Origin: Desulfobacteraceae bacterium
GTDB lineage: Bacteria > Desulfobacterota > Desulfobacteria > Desulfobacterales > JACKCP01
NCBI GenBank assembly: GCA_020633955.1
Contig: JACKCP010000022.1
Coordinates: 1-24,491 of the forward strand
Direction: 5' to 3'
Length of the DNA: 24,491 nt
The number at the start of each line of letters is the position of its first letter. Within the stretch, counting starts at the first letter, position 1. The notes below the pieces were generated by a model. That model made no database searches, was not told the DNA's origin, and was given only the letters and a program-made list of their open reading frames with translations. The position numbers and the translations under genes are program-made. This document shows positions 1-8,843 of the stretch, in pieces.

Positions 1-147
1 ATTTTATGTTAAAAAGGAAAATATTTAAGTTCAGATTATTACATTCAAGTTTAAGCCTGATTTTAACCCATCCTTGTTTTTGATTCTCCAATTTTTTTTC
101 GGATTATTTTATATTTACTCTGGATGGGTTTATTTTTTTTAAAGAAA

Positions 148-1581
148 TTACTCTATATCAAGTTTTGAAAGCCGATATCTAAAAGATCTGAAACTTATGT
201 TTAAAAGTTTGGAGGCCTTTTTCTTATTTCCTTTTGTAATTTCAAGAGCTTTTAAAAGATAACTTTTTTCAGTTTCCGCAAGAATTTCATCCAAATTTAC
301 TCCTGCTTCAACGGAGTTAAGGTCAAAGCAGAAATCCGAAGACAATAATCTTTTTTCACCATAAAAACTGTCTTCTGATTTTGACAGTTCTCTTTTATAA
401 AATGAAAGGGAAAGGCTTTCAGGAAGAATAATATTTGTAGATGAAAGAGCAACACTTCGTTCAATTATATTTTCAAGTTCCCTCACATTCCCGGGGAAAT
501 CATACTTCTGCAAAAGATCAAGTGCATAGGAAGAAAGTTTTGAAATTTTTTTACCAGTTTCCTTTGAATACTTGTCCATAAAATGCTGGGCAAGGGTTTT
601 TATATCCTCTTTTCTTTCCCTTAAAGGAGGAATTCTAAGCTCAATGACATTTAAACGATAAAAAAGATCTTCCCTGAATCTTCCTTCGATAACTTCTTTT
701 TCAAGATTTCTGTTGGTTGCACAAATAATTCTTACATCTATATTAAATTCAATATTTCCGCCTACAGGCTTTATCTTTTTTTCCTGAACAGCTCTTAAAA
801 GCTTTACCTGAAGGGTAATTGGGAGTTCTCCGATTTCATCAAGAAAAAGTGTTCCCTTGTTTGCAGCTGCAAAAAGGCCTTTTTTATCCCTCTCAGCTCC
901 TGTAAAAGCACCTTTTACATATCCGAAAAACTCACTTTCCATCAAACTTTCTGGAATTCCGCCGCAGTTAATAACAACAAAAGGAAAATCTCTTCTTTCA
1001 CTCTGTTCGTGAACTGCCCTGGCAATGAGTTCTTTTCCAGTTCCTGATTCTCCTGTTATCATTATATTGGTTTTAGTAGGAGCAGCCTTTCCAATTTTCT
1101 TGTAAATATCAGCCATTTTCGGGCTGGAACCGACAATCCTGTTAAAATGGATATTCTGCTTAAGGCTTTTTTCAATATCTTCCCTGTCTTTTTCAACAGA
1201 TTTCATTTTAAGAGCCCTTGAAAGTGCATTTAAAAGATCATCATTGTCAAATGGCTTTGGAAGATAGTCATAGGCTCCGTTATTCATTGCCTCAACTGCA
1301 TTTTCAGTTGTTGCATATGCAGACATCATTATTACTGTAATATCAGGATATTTCTTTCTTGCATGCTTTAAGACCTCTATTCCGCTTAAGTCTCCAAGCC
1401 TTATATCACATAAAATCAGATCAAATAATAAATCATTTATTGCATTTATTGCACTATGACCACTATCCGCAGTAAAAGTAACATAATTCTGCCTTGAAAG
1501 TATTATTTCAAGAAACTCCCGTATTCCCTCATCATCATCTGCAATGAGAATTTTTTTTCTCTTGTCAGCTGGATCAATCAA
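148..1581 (-). CDS. Sigma-54-dependent response regulator, NtrC/PilR-like
   Basis: Two-component activator of sigma-54 promoters, 477 aa. The N-terminal receiver domain (about residues 9-125) has the acidic pocket D15-D17, the likely phospho-acceptor D59, S87 and K109. The AAA+ domain (about 150-385) has Walker A GESGTGKE (177-184), the sigma-54-contacting loop GAFTGA (224-229), a Walker B segment ending FLDEIGE (246-252) and GNVRELEN near 364-371. The C-terminus (about 440-477) is a Fis-type helix-turn-helix. All key residues for an active enhancer-binding protein are present. The start is TTG; it overlaps the pyrC TGA as TTGA and has GGAG 9 nt upstream, which supports translational coupling. 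No histidine kinase is in the window. rpoN itself lies at 10610. The C-terminal helix resembles PilR-type regulators, but the target genes cannot be read from sequence. Confidence 0.95.
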   Translation of the reverse strand: MIDPADKRKKILIADDDEGIREFLEIILSRQNYVTFTADSGHSAINAINDLLFDLILCDIRLGDLSGIEVLKHARKKYPDITVIMMSAYATTENAVEAMNNGAYDYLPKPFDNDDLLNALSRALKMKSVEKDREDIEKSLKQNIHFNRIVGSSPKMADIYKKIGKAAPTKTNIMITGESGTGKELIARAVHEQSERRDFPFVVINCGGIPESLMESEFFGYVKGAFTGAERDKKGLFAAANKGTLFLDEIGELPITLQVKLLRAVQEKKIKPVGGNIEFNIDVRIICATNRNLEKEVIEGRFREDLFYRLNVIELRIPPLRERKEDIKTLAQHFMDKYSKETGKKISKLSSYALDLLQKYDFPGNVRELENIIERSVALSSTNIILPESLSLSFYKRELSKSEDSFYGEKRLLSSDFCFDLNSVEAGVNLDEILAETEKSYLLKALEITKGNKKKASKLLNISFRSFRYRLSKLDIE

Positions 1582-2846
1582 TTGTTTCTGCTCCAGATGA
1601 TATTTCCATTTTTGATTGTATACTCACAAATTCCTTTTAATTTTTTCCCGGTAAAAGGTGAATTTTTACTTTTTGAAATAAAACCTTCACGTGTTACTGT
1701 CCACTCAAAATCGGGATTTACTATTGTAATATTTGCATGATTGCCTTCAAAAAGTGCATTATTGATACCAATAACTTTCCCAGGGTTTATACTCATTTTT
1801 TCTGCAAGTTCTTCCATTGAAAGAATACCTGAAAAAACAAGGTTAAGACTCAAGGCAAGTGATGTTTCAAGTCCTGTTATTCCAAATGCTGCCTCCTCAA
1901 AAGGCACAATTTTTTCTTCATCCGAATGGGGTGCATGATCTGTTGCAATTATATCAATTGTATTGTCTTTCAAGGCTTCAATAATTGCAAGTCTGTCAGA
2001 TTCAGTTCTTAAAGGAGGATTCATTTTTGCATATGTATTAAACAGATCTATGGCATCTTCTGTCAGAGTAAAATAATGAGGTGCAGTTTCTGCGGTTACC
2101 TTTGTTCCACTTTTTTTTGCATTCCTAATTATTTCAATAGTTTTTTTTGCACTTACATGGGCAATATGAACCGGATAATCTACAAGACAACCTATTTCAA
2201 TATCACGCTTTACTCCAAGGCTTTCTGCTGAGTCTGGAATTCCGGTAAGACCAAGTCTTGTTGACACTACCCCTTCATTCATCACTCCTTTGCCTGAAAG
2301 TGAAAGTTCTTCACTGTGGCACATAACAGGAAGATCAAACGCCTTTGCATACTCAACAGCTCTTCGCATTACGCCTGAATCACTTACAGGTCTTCCGTCA
2401 TCTGAAAGTGCAATTGCACCAGCCTGCTTAAGTTCTCCATAGTCACAGATTTCTTCTCCCTTGAGTCCTTTTGTAAGTGATGCAACAGGATGCACATTGG
2501 AAAAACCGGCCGTTAAAGCTCTGTCTTTTATAAAAGATGTAATTGAGGGTGAATCATTTACAGGAATTGTATTAGGCATACAGCAGATATCTGTAAAACC
2601 GCCCTTTGCAGCTGCCTTTGCACCGCTTTCAATTGTTTCCTTATATTCCTGGCCAGGCTCTCTTAAATGAACATGAACATCAATTAAGCCTGGAAAAACA
2701 TACATTCCACTGGCGTCAATAACTTTGTCAGCATCTTTTTCTTCGCTGGAAATTTCTTTTATTATCTGGTCTTCAATATAAATATTGGTTTTTTGTTCGC
2801 CTTTTCCAAAAACAAGGCAGGTACCGTTTTTAATCAGAATTCTCAT
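1578..2846 (-). CDS. pyrC: Dihydroorotase, class I
   Basis: Third step of de novo pyrimidine synthesis: cyclises carbamoyl-aspartate to dihydroorotate in the cytoplasm. The metal-binding DVHVHLREPG motif (H58 and H60), a HIAHVSAKK stretch and ATDHAPHSDEEK are all visible. The segment LSDDGRP is where class I enzymes place the metal-associated Asp. An ATG 21 nt further upstream is possible, but GGAGG sits 8 nt before the ATG at 2846, so I chose that start (422 aa). The gene overlaps the end of pyrB by 17 nt, and its stop overlaps the TTG start of the response regulator. Overlap with pyrB fits the known association of class I dihydroorotase with aspartate carbamoyltransferase in some bacteria; a complex here is inference. 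Confidence 0.95.
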   Translation of the reverse strand: MRILIKNGTCLVFGKGEQKTNIYIEDQIIKEISSEEKDADKVIDASGMYVFPGLIDVHVHLREPGQEYKETIESGAKAAAKGGFTDICCMPNTIPVNDSPSITSFIKDRALTAGFSNVHPVASLTKGLKGEEICDYGELKQAGAIALSDDGRPVSDSGVMRRAVEYAKAFDLPVMCHSEELSLSGKGVMNEGVVSTRLGLTGIPDSAESLGVKRDIEIGCLVDYPVHIAHVSAKKTIEIIRNAKKSGTKVTAETAPHYFTLTEDAIDLFNTYAKMNPPLRTESDRLAIIEALKDNTIDIIATDHAPHSDEEKIVPFEEAAFGITGLETSLALSLNLVFSGILSMEELAEKMSINPGKVIGINNALFEGNHANITIVNPDFEWTVTREGFISKSKNSPFTGKKLKGICEYTIKNGNIIWSRNN

Positions 2847-3771
2847 TTTTTGAACCTCCGGATACAAGATAAAATAAGGCCATTCTCAGGGCAACTCCAT
2901 TTGAAACCTGCTCGTTTATTACAGAAATTTCACTGTCAGCAAGTTCAGGAGTAATTTCAACACCCCGGTTTACAGGACCTGGATGCATGACAAGTACATC
3001 TTTTTTTGAATTCTTCAGATTTTCCCTGTTAAGTCCAAAAAATCTGGAATATTCCCTGTCTGTTGAAAAAAGATTTGCTCCCTGCCTTTCCTTTTGAATT
3101 CTGAGCATTATCACTGCATCAGCATCTGAAAGTGCTTCTTCCATTGTTCTGCTAACACTTACATTGAATTCTTCCTCAATCTTAAAGGGAATCATTGAGG
3201 GAGGACCAAAAACTCTTACGTTATTTCCAAGTTTTACAAGTCCTCTCATATTTGATCTTGCGACCCTTGAATTGGAAATATCTCCAATAATTGCAATGTT
3301 TAATCCTGTAAGAGTCTTTTTTTTCTCCCTTATGGTCATCATGTCAAGAAGTGCCTGGCTTGGATGGGCGTGTCTTCCGTCCCCGGCATTTAAAATGGAA
3401 CATTTGAGAAATTTTGAAAGAAAATGGGGAGCACCTGACATTGAATGTCTCATGACTAAAATGTCTGGTTTCATTGCTTCGATTGTTCTTGCAGTATCAA
3501 GAAGGGTTTCTCCTTTTTTCATTGAGCTTGACGATGCTGCAAGTGAAACGGAATCAGCACTTAATCTTTTTGCCGCAAGTTCAAATGAAAGTTTTGTTCT
3601 TGTACTTGGCTCCTGGAAAAAGAGAACTATTGTTTTACCTCTTAAGGCAGGCACCTTTTTTACAGGTCTTTCGTTTATTTCCTTCATTGAATCTGCTGTA
3701 TCAAGAATAAATTCAATTTCACTGGCTGATAATGAATTAATATCAAGAATATTTTTTTTTTTAAATTCCAT
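2830..3771 (-). CDS. pyrB: Aspartate carbamoyltransferase catalytic chain
   Basis: Second step of pyrimidine synthesis: joins carbamoyl phosphate and aspartate. The carbamoyl-phosphate loop reads FQEPSTRTKLSFE (about 52-64, S56-T57-R58-T59), followed by HPSQALLDM and HPGPVNRGVE, both typical of the family. Length (313 aa) is normal for a catalytic chain; no regulatory pyrI chain is present in the window. The start has GAGAG about 9 nt upstream. The N-terminal coding region runs through an 11-T plus-strand tract (A11 in the coding sense, near 3752-3762) without losing frame. pyrB leads a pyrB-pyrC-response regulator unit. The 294 nt upstream show no PyrR-type attenuator that I can recognise. 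Confidence 0.96.
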   Translation of the reverse strand: MEFKKKNILDINSLSASEIEFILDTADSMKEINERPVKKVPALRGKTIVLFFQEPSTRTKLSFELAAKRLSADSVSLAASSSSMKKGETLLDTARTIEAMKPDILVMRHSMSGAPHFLSKFLKCSILNAGDGRHAHPSQALLDMMTIREKKKTLTGLNIAIIGDISNSRVARSNMRGLVKLGNNVRVFGPPSMIPFKIEEEFNVSVSRTMEEALSDADAVIMLRIQKERQGANLFSTDREYSRFFGLNRENLKNSKKDVLVMHPGPVNRGVEITPELADSEISVINEQVSNGVALRMALFYLVSGGSKNENSD

Positions 3772-4065
3772 TAATAACTGCTCTCAAAAGTGGTTAAAGC
3801 CTTGTCAGGTATACTTTTTAAAATTTTTCAGCAAAATTTTTCAAAAACCCGATTATTTTAAAATTTTACTCATTTTTAATAAAGACTGAAACAAAAAATC
3901 CAAACATTAAATAAATCACTGCTTAATTACTTTACAAAAACTTTCTTTCTTCTCCATTTCTGTGTCAGATTCAAAATTTAATTTTCAAAATACTCAATGT
4001 ATCTTAAAGGATAAATTTTTCATCTTCTTCAAACTTTACAAAGAATTTTAGTTTTCGGTCACTTG
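3772..4065. other. Non-coding spacer between lepB and pyrB
   Basis: AT-rich spacer of 294 nt separating the lepB stop from the pyrB start (both minus strand). I see no RNA gene, no long inverted repeat and no strong terminator. A weak TTGCTG / TATACC pair with about 15-nt spacing exists on the minus strand near 3810-3840, but this is too poor to call a promoter in sequence this AT-rich. Confidence 0.4.
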
Positions 4066-4698
4066 CTACCTGAGAATTTTCCCTATTCTTTTCCACCTCA
4101 CTCCAAATCCGTCATTTTCCCATGACCAGTAAAGAATAAAAGCCTGTCCCCTGAGCCTTTCATATTCTATACATCCCAGAAATCTGCTGTCTGTTGAGTT
4201 GTCTCTGTTGTCGCCCATCATGAAATAAGAATTGTCAGGTACTGTTATTGGACCGAAGTTATCTCTTGGGTTTAAGAAGCCTTTATAAATTTTGGGGTCT
4301 TCATATTTTGCATAGGGCTCATTTGAAAATCTTTTATCATTTATATAAAGTTTTTTATTCCTTATCTCAATTTTATCCCCTGGAAGGCCTATCACCCTTT
4401 TTATAAAATCCTTTGGAGGATCAACAGGAGCCTTGAAAACTACTATATCTCCCCTGTCAGGCTTTGAAACAGGAATAATCGTCTTGTTTGTAAAAGGCAT
4501 TCTTACACCATAAATAAATTTATTTACAAGAATGTGATCTCCAATAAGAAGTGTATCAAGCATTGACCCTGAAGGTATTTTATATGCCTGAACAACAAAT
4601 GCCCTTATTATAAGGGCAAGTACAAGAGCAAAGATTATTGCCTCTAAATTTTCACGCAATACACCTTTTTTTTTCTTTTCTTTCATATTTTCGTTCAT
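4066..4698 (-). CDS. lepB: Signal peptidase I
   Basis: Membrane serine peptidase that removes Sec signal peptides on the outer face of the inner membrane. 210 aa with one N-terminal membrane segment (about 19-37) after a lysine-rich start. The catalytic Ser is S45 in IPSGSM, the general-base Lys is K100 in FIKRVIGLPGD, and the conserved box MGDNRDNSTDSR lies at 161-172. An AGGA sits 9 nt before the ATG. It follows the DUF39 gene by 17 nt and probably shares its transcript. Nothing is missing. Confidence 0.96.
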   Translation of the reverse strand: MNENMKEKKKKGVLRENLEAIIFALVLALIIRAFVVQAYKIPSGSMLDTLLIGDHILVNKFIYGVRMPFTNKTIIPVSKPDRGDIVVFKAPVDPPKDFIKRVIGLPGDKIEIRNKKLYINDKRFSNEPYAKYEDPKIYKGFLNPRDNFGPITVPDNSYFMMGDNRDNSTDSRFLGCIEYERLRGQAFILYWSWENDGFGVRWKRIGKILR

Positions 4699-4715
4699 TT
4701 ATGTGCGTCCTGAAA

Positions 4716-5891
4716 TTAATAAAGTTTGTCTCCTGCCGGAAACTGGGGCTCACCAATCAGAAATTTTCCCTGTTTTATGTTTTTCTTCAGAATTTCTGCA
4801 ATTTCCCTTGCTTTTACCATACTGGAAAGTGGAACAGAAGGTATTTTTTTCCCATCAATTTCTATTTCTCCGCTTTTAAGCTCCTTATAACTGACTTTTT
4901 TTAAAATCTTTCCTGTGGCATTTGGATAATCCTCAGAATAATCAACAACCTGAGTGTATATATCCTCATCTCTAACAGAAGTAAATCTTGCCATTTCCTC
5001 GTTTAAAACCGGTATTGGGATTCCAAGTCCAACTGCAAGAGAACATCCGTAACCTCTTATACTTACACCTCTCAGCCATTCTGCAGACATTTGTTTAAGA
5101 TCGCCTACTACAAAAAGAGTTGCTGAAGGTACGTCTGGAACACCGTTTTCTCTTCTTGATGTAACAATTTTGCACTGAGTTCCCTGCCAGGTTACATAAC
5201 CTGTTCCTCCTCCAAGAAAAATCCTTGTGCCAATTCCTATGGTTCTAAGATAAGGATCATTTAAAAGCGGGCTAAGCTCACCTGCTGAACAGAAATTTGC
5301 ATTTCCCATTCTTGGCTTTAATGTCCCCATGTAGGTATAAATTGTTTTTTTTGAAAGGTTTACAGCACAATTATAATTTTGATAGGCATTTCTCGGGTTG
5401 CACAAAAGAGCATATGGAAGCTCCTCCAGAGTTACTTCCTTTGTAAAACTTTTACTGGGATAGCAGTCGGTTCCATAACCTGAACAACACATGGAAACCT
5501 TTTTCCCATTAACAAGATCTTCAATTACATGTCCTCCACCATACCTGAAACTTCCAGGCCATACCTTGTTCAAAGGATCTTCCTCGCAGGGCTCTGTTGC
5601 TCCAAGATAGCAGTCTACTGCTGCAAGTCCGCCATAGGCAGGAACTTTATTAAAGCTTGCCTTTGAAAATTTGATTAAAGGATTTGACTGCCCTGTATTG
5701 ATCATAAGACCTGAAGAACACATGGGTGCAAATGTACCTGTTGTAACCACATCAATTCTCTTTGCAGCTTCAACCTCACCCTCTTTTTCTACAATATCAA
5801 TCATTTCCTCTGCGGTTACAACAACAGCTTCTCCAGCTTTTATTTTGTCGTTTATTTCCTTATAGGTCTTTTTTACTTTAAATTCTGTCAT
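4716..5891 (-). CDS. DUF39/COG1900 homocysteine biosynthesis protein
   Basis: A member of the family shown genetically in Methanosarcina and Desulfovibrio to make homocysteine from aspartate semialdehyde and sulfide-derived sulfur, replacing O-acylhomoserine routes. The 391-aa protein shows the family's GTFAPMCSSG block (Cys58), a CCSGYGTDCYP block (Cys135, Cys136, Cys143), and a glycine-rich IFLGGGTGYVTWQGTQ stretch. Cys58 and one of Cys135/136 match, from memory, the two cysteines considered catalytic in the archaeal protein. The archaeal form carries C-terminal CBS domains; this one ends without them. The usual partner, a NIL/ferredoxin protein, is not in the window. GAGGT lies just before the ATG. 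Function is from family knowledge. Confidence 0.85.
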   Translation of the reverse strand: MTEFKVKKTYKEINDKIKAGEAVVVTAEEMIDIVEKEGEVEAAKRIDVVTTGTFAPMCSSGLMINTGQSNPLIKFSKASFNKVPAYGGLAAVDCYLGATEPCEEDPLNKVWPGSFRYGGGHVIEDLVNGKKVSMCCSGYGTDCYPSKSFTKEVTLEELPYALLCNPRNAYQNYNCAVNLSKKTIYTYMGTLKPRMGNANFCSAGELSPLLNDPYLRTIGIGTRIFLGGGTGYVTWQGTQCKIVTSRRENGVPDVPSATLFVVGDLKQMSAEWLRGVSIRGYGCSLAVGLGIPIPVLNEEMARFTSVRDEDIYTQVVDYSEDYPNATGKILKKVSYKELKSGEIEIDGKKIPSVPLSSMVKAREIAEILKKNIKQGKFLIGEPQFPAGDKLY

Positions 5892-5943
5892 AAATTACCT
5901 CAAATTTATTTTGTGGAAAAGCCAAAACCTGGTCTTAAAAAAC

Positions 5944-7332
5944 CTATTGATAGGTCAAAACAAGGTCAAGTTTTGATGTAATATTATTTTTAATCCAGTT
6001 CGAATCAAGCCATTCTATTGGATCAACAAATCTTTTATTTATAAACATTCCAAAATGCAGATGATCACCAACCGCCATTCCAGATGTTCCTGTTCTTCCG
6101 ATTATCTGTCCTTTTTCAACCATATCGCCCTTTTTTACATCAGCCTGACTTAAATGTGAATAACAGCTGAAAAGTCCAAAACCATGGTCTATGGTTACAG
6201 TCAGACCGTATATACCAATAGACTTGACATCGGCTACTATCCCATTATTTGATGCAGGAACCGGTGCATTTGAAACAGATGCGAGGTCAAGTCCCATGTG
6301 GAAGGCATCATCAATCTTTTTGTTTTTATAATAATAAAATCTATGATCTGCAAAGCCTGCTCTTTTTGCTGAGCCACCCATCTGGATAAACTCTCCAGAC
6401 CACATTTTTTTATGTTCTGTGCTCTCTGAAACTTTGGTAAGCTCGTCTGAATTCTGTACTCTGTAATCATTATTTACATAAAGAAATTTTTTTACCAGAT
6501 CATCGGGATTGTCCACCGGAACGTTAAATTCAGGCATTTTCCATGCAAGGAAATTATCGCTTATATTAATTCTATCCTGCCTGAATGAAGCATTCCTTAT
6601 GTAATAAGGAAAGCCAGCTTTTTTTTCATTGCCTGCCCTGTCAACAGCAACAATATAAAGGGGCTTGTTGTTCTCATTTCTATGATCAAGTGCAAAAAAA
6701 GCTATTTTATAATGTGGATCTTTAATAAAACCAGAATACCCGGGGAAGAACTCTTCTCCCACCATAACCCCGTCTTTTGAATCAAGTTCTGAAACTTTAT
6801 AACAGACAAGTCCTGCACCTCCCGGAGTAATATAGTGCTGTCTTGATATAAGGGAAATATTTGGTGGAGTGGTATCAATTATTACATCCTTTTGAAGATA
6901 AAGCTTATTGCCCTTGAAAAAATCCCTGAAAGAAGAGTCTCTTACAAGAAGTCTTAAAGTAGCCATACAGTCAGCAAGGCCAAGCTCCCTTGGATTAAAC
7001 TGCAACTCTATTTCATAGGAGTTTTCTCCGGTACCTTTCAAAAACCCCTTGGGCTTAAATATCTTCTTTTCAAGAAGAATTTCCCTTTCACCAGCATTGA
7101 GGTAAAGATGAACCTCTTTAAGGCCTCTTCCCTCATCTGTGACAGGTATGACAATTTTAGTATTATTACCCATTGAAGTAGAAATTTCTTCAAGAGAGGC
7201 AACTGGTTTTTTTCCTTCAAACAGAAATATATATACGAAAACAACAAGGGCTACCAATATTAAAGACAGCAAAATCAGCCAAATTTTTTTAAAACTGCCT
7301 TTGCTTTTTTTTCCTAGATTTCTTCTTGACAC
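5944..7332 (-). CDS. Membrane-anchored M23 (LytM-type) metallopeptidase
   Basis: Predicted cell-wall endopeptidase or LytM-like regulator facing the periplasm. I place the start at a GTG with GGAGG 5 nt upstream, giving 462 aa; an ATG 48 nt further upstream lacks a ribosome site. The N-terminus is basic (SRRNLGKKSKG), followed by one membrane helix (about 17-38). Residues about 50-310 form a large extracytoplasmic region that I do not recognise. The C-terminal M23 domain has FHMGLD, CYSHLS and DHLHFG, so the Zn ligands (H and D of HxGxD, H of HxH) are all present and the enzyme should be active. Envelope genes lie on both sides (lepB downstream, kdsA/lpt divergent upstream). The substrate is inferred from the family. 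Confidence 0.9.
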   Translation of the reverse strand: MSRRNLGKKSKGSFKKIWLILLSLILVALVVFVYIFLFEGKKPVASLEEISTSMGNNTKIVIPVTDEGRGLKEVHLYLNAGEREILLEKKIFKPKGFLKGTGENSYEIELQFNPRELGLADCMATLRLLVRDSSFRDFFKGNKLYLQKDVIIDTTPPNISLISRQHYITPGGAGLVCYKVSELDSKDGVMVGEEFFPGYSGFIKDPHYKIAFFALDHRNENNKPLYIVAVDRAGNEKKAGFPYYIRNASFRQDRINISDNFLAWKMPEFNVPVDNPDDLVKKFLYVNNDYRVQNSDELTKVSESTEHKKMWSGEFIQMGGSAKRAGFADHRFYYYKNKKIDDAFHMGLDLASVSNAPVPASNNGIVADVKSIGIYGLTVTIDHGFGLFSCYSHLSQADVKKGDMVEKGQIIGRTGTSGMAVGDHLHFGMFINKRFVDPIEWLDSNWIKNNITSKLDLVLTYQ

Positions 7333-7453
7333 AATAACCTCCGTTACAGATTTTAAAAATTTTTTTATGAATATCAGCATGATTAAGAGTTATCAAGTAT
7401 AATATGGGAAAATATTGCCAGCTCAGTCTGCCATTTGCAGCACCCGAATTATA

Positions 7454-7482
7454 TTGACATTAAGGCAATTGGTTTTTATCTT
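7454..7482 (+). promoter_or_regulatory. Candidate sigma-70 promoter for kdsA-lpt-rpoN operon
   Basis: A perfect TTGACA (7454-7459) is followed after exactly 17 nt by TATCTT (7477-7482), 4 of 6 matches to the -10 consensus. It lies about 30 nt before the kdsA start codon with a GGAG ribosome site in between, giving a short leader. No other promoter of this quality was seen in the 181-nt divergent region (7333-7513). Confidence 0.45.
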
Positions 7483-7513
7483 TGACAAATTAACAGTCTT
7501 GGAGAAATTTATC

Positions 7514-8311
7514 ATGCTAAATATTTTCAGTAAAAAAAAACTATTTATAATTGCAGGACCATGCGTAATAGAAAAAAAAGAAATCCTTTTTCAGATTGCA
7601 GAAAAACTTTGTGAAATAAAAGAGCTGGAAAAAATTGAAATAATATTTAAAGCCTCTTACGACAAGGCAAACAGAACATCAATTTCATCTTTCAGAGGGC
7701 CTGGTAAATACGACGGTCTTAAATATCTTGAAGAGATAAAATATAAGTTCAACCTTCCCGTAACATCAGATATACATCATCCTGAAGATGCTGATGCTGT
7801 TAAAGATGTTCTCGATATAATCCAGATACCCGCTTTTTTGTGCAGACAGACAGACCTTATACTAAAAGCATCTGAAACAAATCTTCCTGTTAACATAAAA
7901 AAAGGTCAGTTTCTTGCGCCATGGGATGTAAAAAATATTATAGATAAAGCCAAATCCACTGGAAATCAAAATATTATTATTACTGAAAGAGGAACAACCT
8001 TTGGATACAATAATCTTGTTGTTGATTTCAGGGGTATTCCAATAATAAAAAAATTGGGTGTACCTGTTGTTTTTGATGCAACTCACAGCATTCAGATACC
8101 AGGCGGACTTGGGAATGCCTCATCAGGTGAAAGGGAAATGGCTCCGATTCTTGCAAAATCAGCTGTTGCGGCCGGAGCAGATGGTGTTTTCATGGAAATA
8201 CATCCAGATCCGGACAATGCTCTTTGTGACGGTCCAAACTCATTATTCCTTGATAAGGTGCACAAACTGATAAAGACCCTCATTAAAATTAATGAGGTCT
8301 GCAGTGAATAG
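7514..8311 (+). CDS. kdsA: 3-deoxy-8-phosphooctulonate (Kdo-8-P) synthase
   Basis: Condenses phosphoenolpyruvate with arabinose-5-phosphate to Kdo-8-P, the first committed step to the Kdo of lipid A-core. The chosen ATG has GGAG 9 nt upstream; an upstream in-frame ATG at 7415 gives a non-conserved extension and would start before the likely promoter. The resulting 265 aa begins just before the family motif IIAGPCVIE. The Cys (C17) in GPC is the metal ligand of the metal-dependent class (as in Aquifex); the E. coli type has Asn there. FDATHSIQ and GEREMAP are further conserved blocks. It overlaps kdsC and heads the LPS operon. An A9 run right after the start is in frame. Confidence 0.96.
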   Translation: MLNIFSKKKLFIIAGPCVIEKKEILFQIAEKLCEIKELEKIEIIFKASYDKANRTSISSFRGPGKYDGLKYLEEIKYKFNLPVTSDIHHPEDADAVKDVLDIIQIPAFLCRQTDLILKASETNLPVNIKKGQFLAPWDVKNIIDKAKSTGNQNIIITERGTTFGYNNLVVDFRGIPIIKKLGVPVVFDATHSIQIPGGLGNASSGEREMAPILAKSAVAAGADGVFMEIHPDPDNALCDGPNSLFLDKVHKLIKTLIKINEVCSE

Positions 8312-8843
8312 ACTTTTTCCTCTTTTTGAAAAAACCAAACTTCTTCTCCTTGATGTTGACGGCATCCTGACAGATGGAACAATTACATATACTTCAAACG
8401 GAGAAGAGCTCAAAAGTTTTTCTGTCAAAGACGGACTTGGCATAAGGCTTCTTAGGGAATCAGGCATAAAAACTGCTGTTGTAACTGCACGAGAGTCTGA
8501 AATGGTTTCAAGAAGGTGTAAAGAACTTTCAATTGATCCTGTATTCCAGAATATCAAAAAAAAAAATGAGGTTATAAATAAAATTGAAAAAGAACTTGGA
8601 ATCAATCGGAATAATATCTGCTTCATGGGTGACGATCTAATTGATATTCCTGTTATGAAATTGTGCGGAATTACCGTAACTGTTCCTGATTCATGTGAAG
8701 AAGTCAAAAATAAAGCCTTATATATTACTGAAAAAAATGGAGGAAAGGGGGCTGTCAGAGAAGTGTGTGAATTGATCCTCAAATCCAAAGGTCTCTGGAA
8801 AAATGCAATAGAAATTTTTTTAAATCCGGAGAATCATAATTGA
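8304..8843 (+). CDS. kdsC: Kdo-8-phosphate phosphatase (HAD family)
   Basis: Dephosphorylates Kdo-8-P to Kdo. HAD motif I reads LLDVDGILTDG (nucleophile D17, acid D19 from this start); motif IV is MGDDLIDIPVM. There is no cap domain, as expected for KdsC, and the length (179 aa) is normal. I chose GTG at 8304 because GAGGT lies 5 nt upstream and the start then overlaps the kdsA stop; an in-frame ATG at 8292 (183 aa) has no ribosome site and is the alternative. The gene contains an uninterrupted A11 run (8556-8566). Its stop overlaps the lptC start as TTGA. Confidence 0.95.
   Translation: MNRLFPLFEKTKLLLLDVDGILTDGTITYTSNGEELKSFSVKDGLGIRLLRESGIKTAVVTARESEMVSRRCKELSIDPVFQNIKKKNEVINKIEKELGINRNNICFMGDDLIDIPVMKLCGITVTVPDSCEEVKNKALYITEKNGGKGAVREVCELILKSKGLWKNAIEIFLNPENHN

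Noticed and set aside
65..138. Inverted repeat AACCCATCC / GGATGGGTT followed by T8
   Set aside because: The arms are 48 nt apart and the T-run is on the plus-strand side, where no plus-strand gene is visible. It could end a transcript coming from the left, but the support is too weak.
3164..3889. 241-codon plus-strand open frame opposite pyrB
   Set aside because: Antisense shadow of a perfectly conserved pyrB; no family features of its own.
7405..7418. Sigma-54-like TGGG...TTGC upstream of kdsA
   Set aside because: GG and GC are separated by 9 nt instead of the required 10 and the rest of the consensus is missing; the sigma-70-like pair at 7454-7482 is a better candidate.
8243..8788. 181-codon minus-strand open frame opposite kdsC
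   Set aside because: Shadow of kdsC; composition is typical of antisense translation and it has no motifs.
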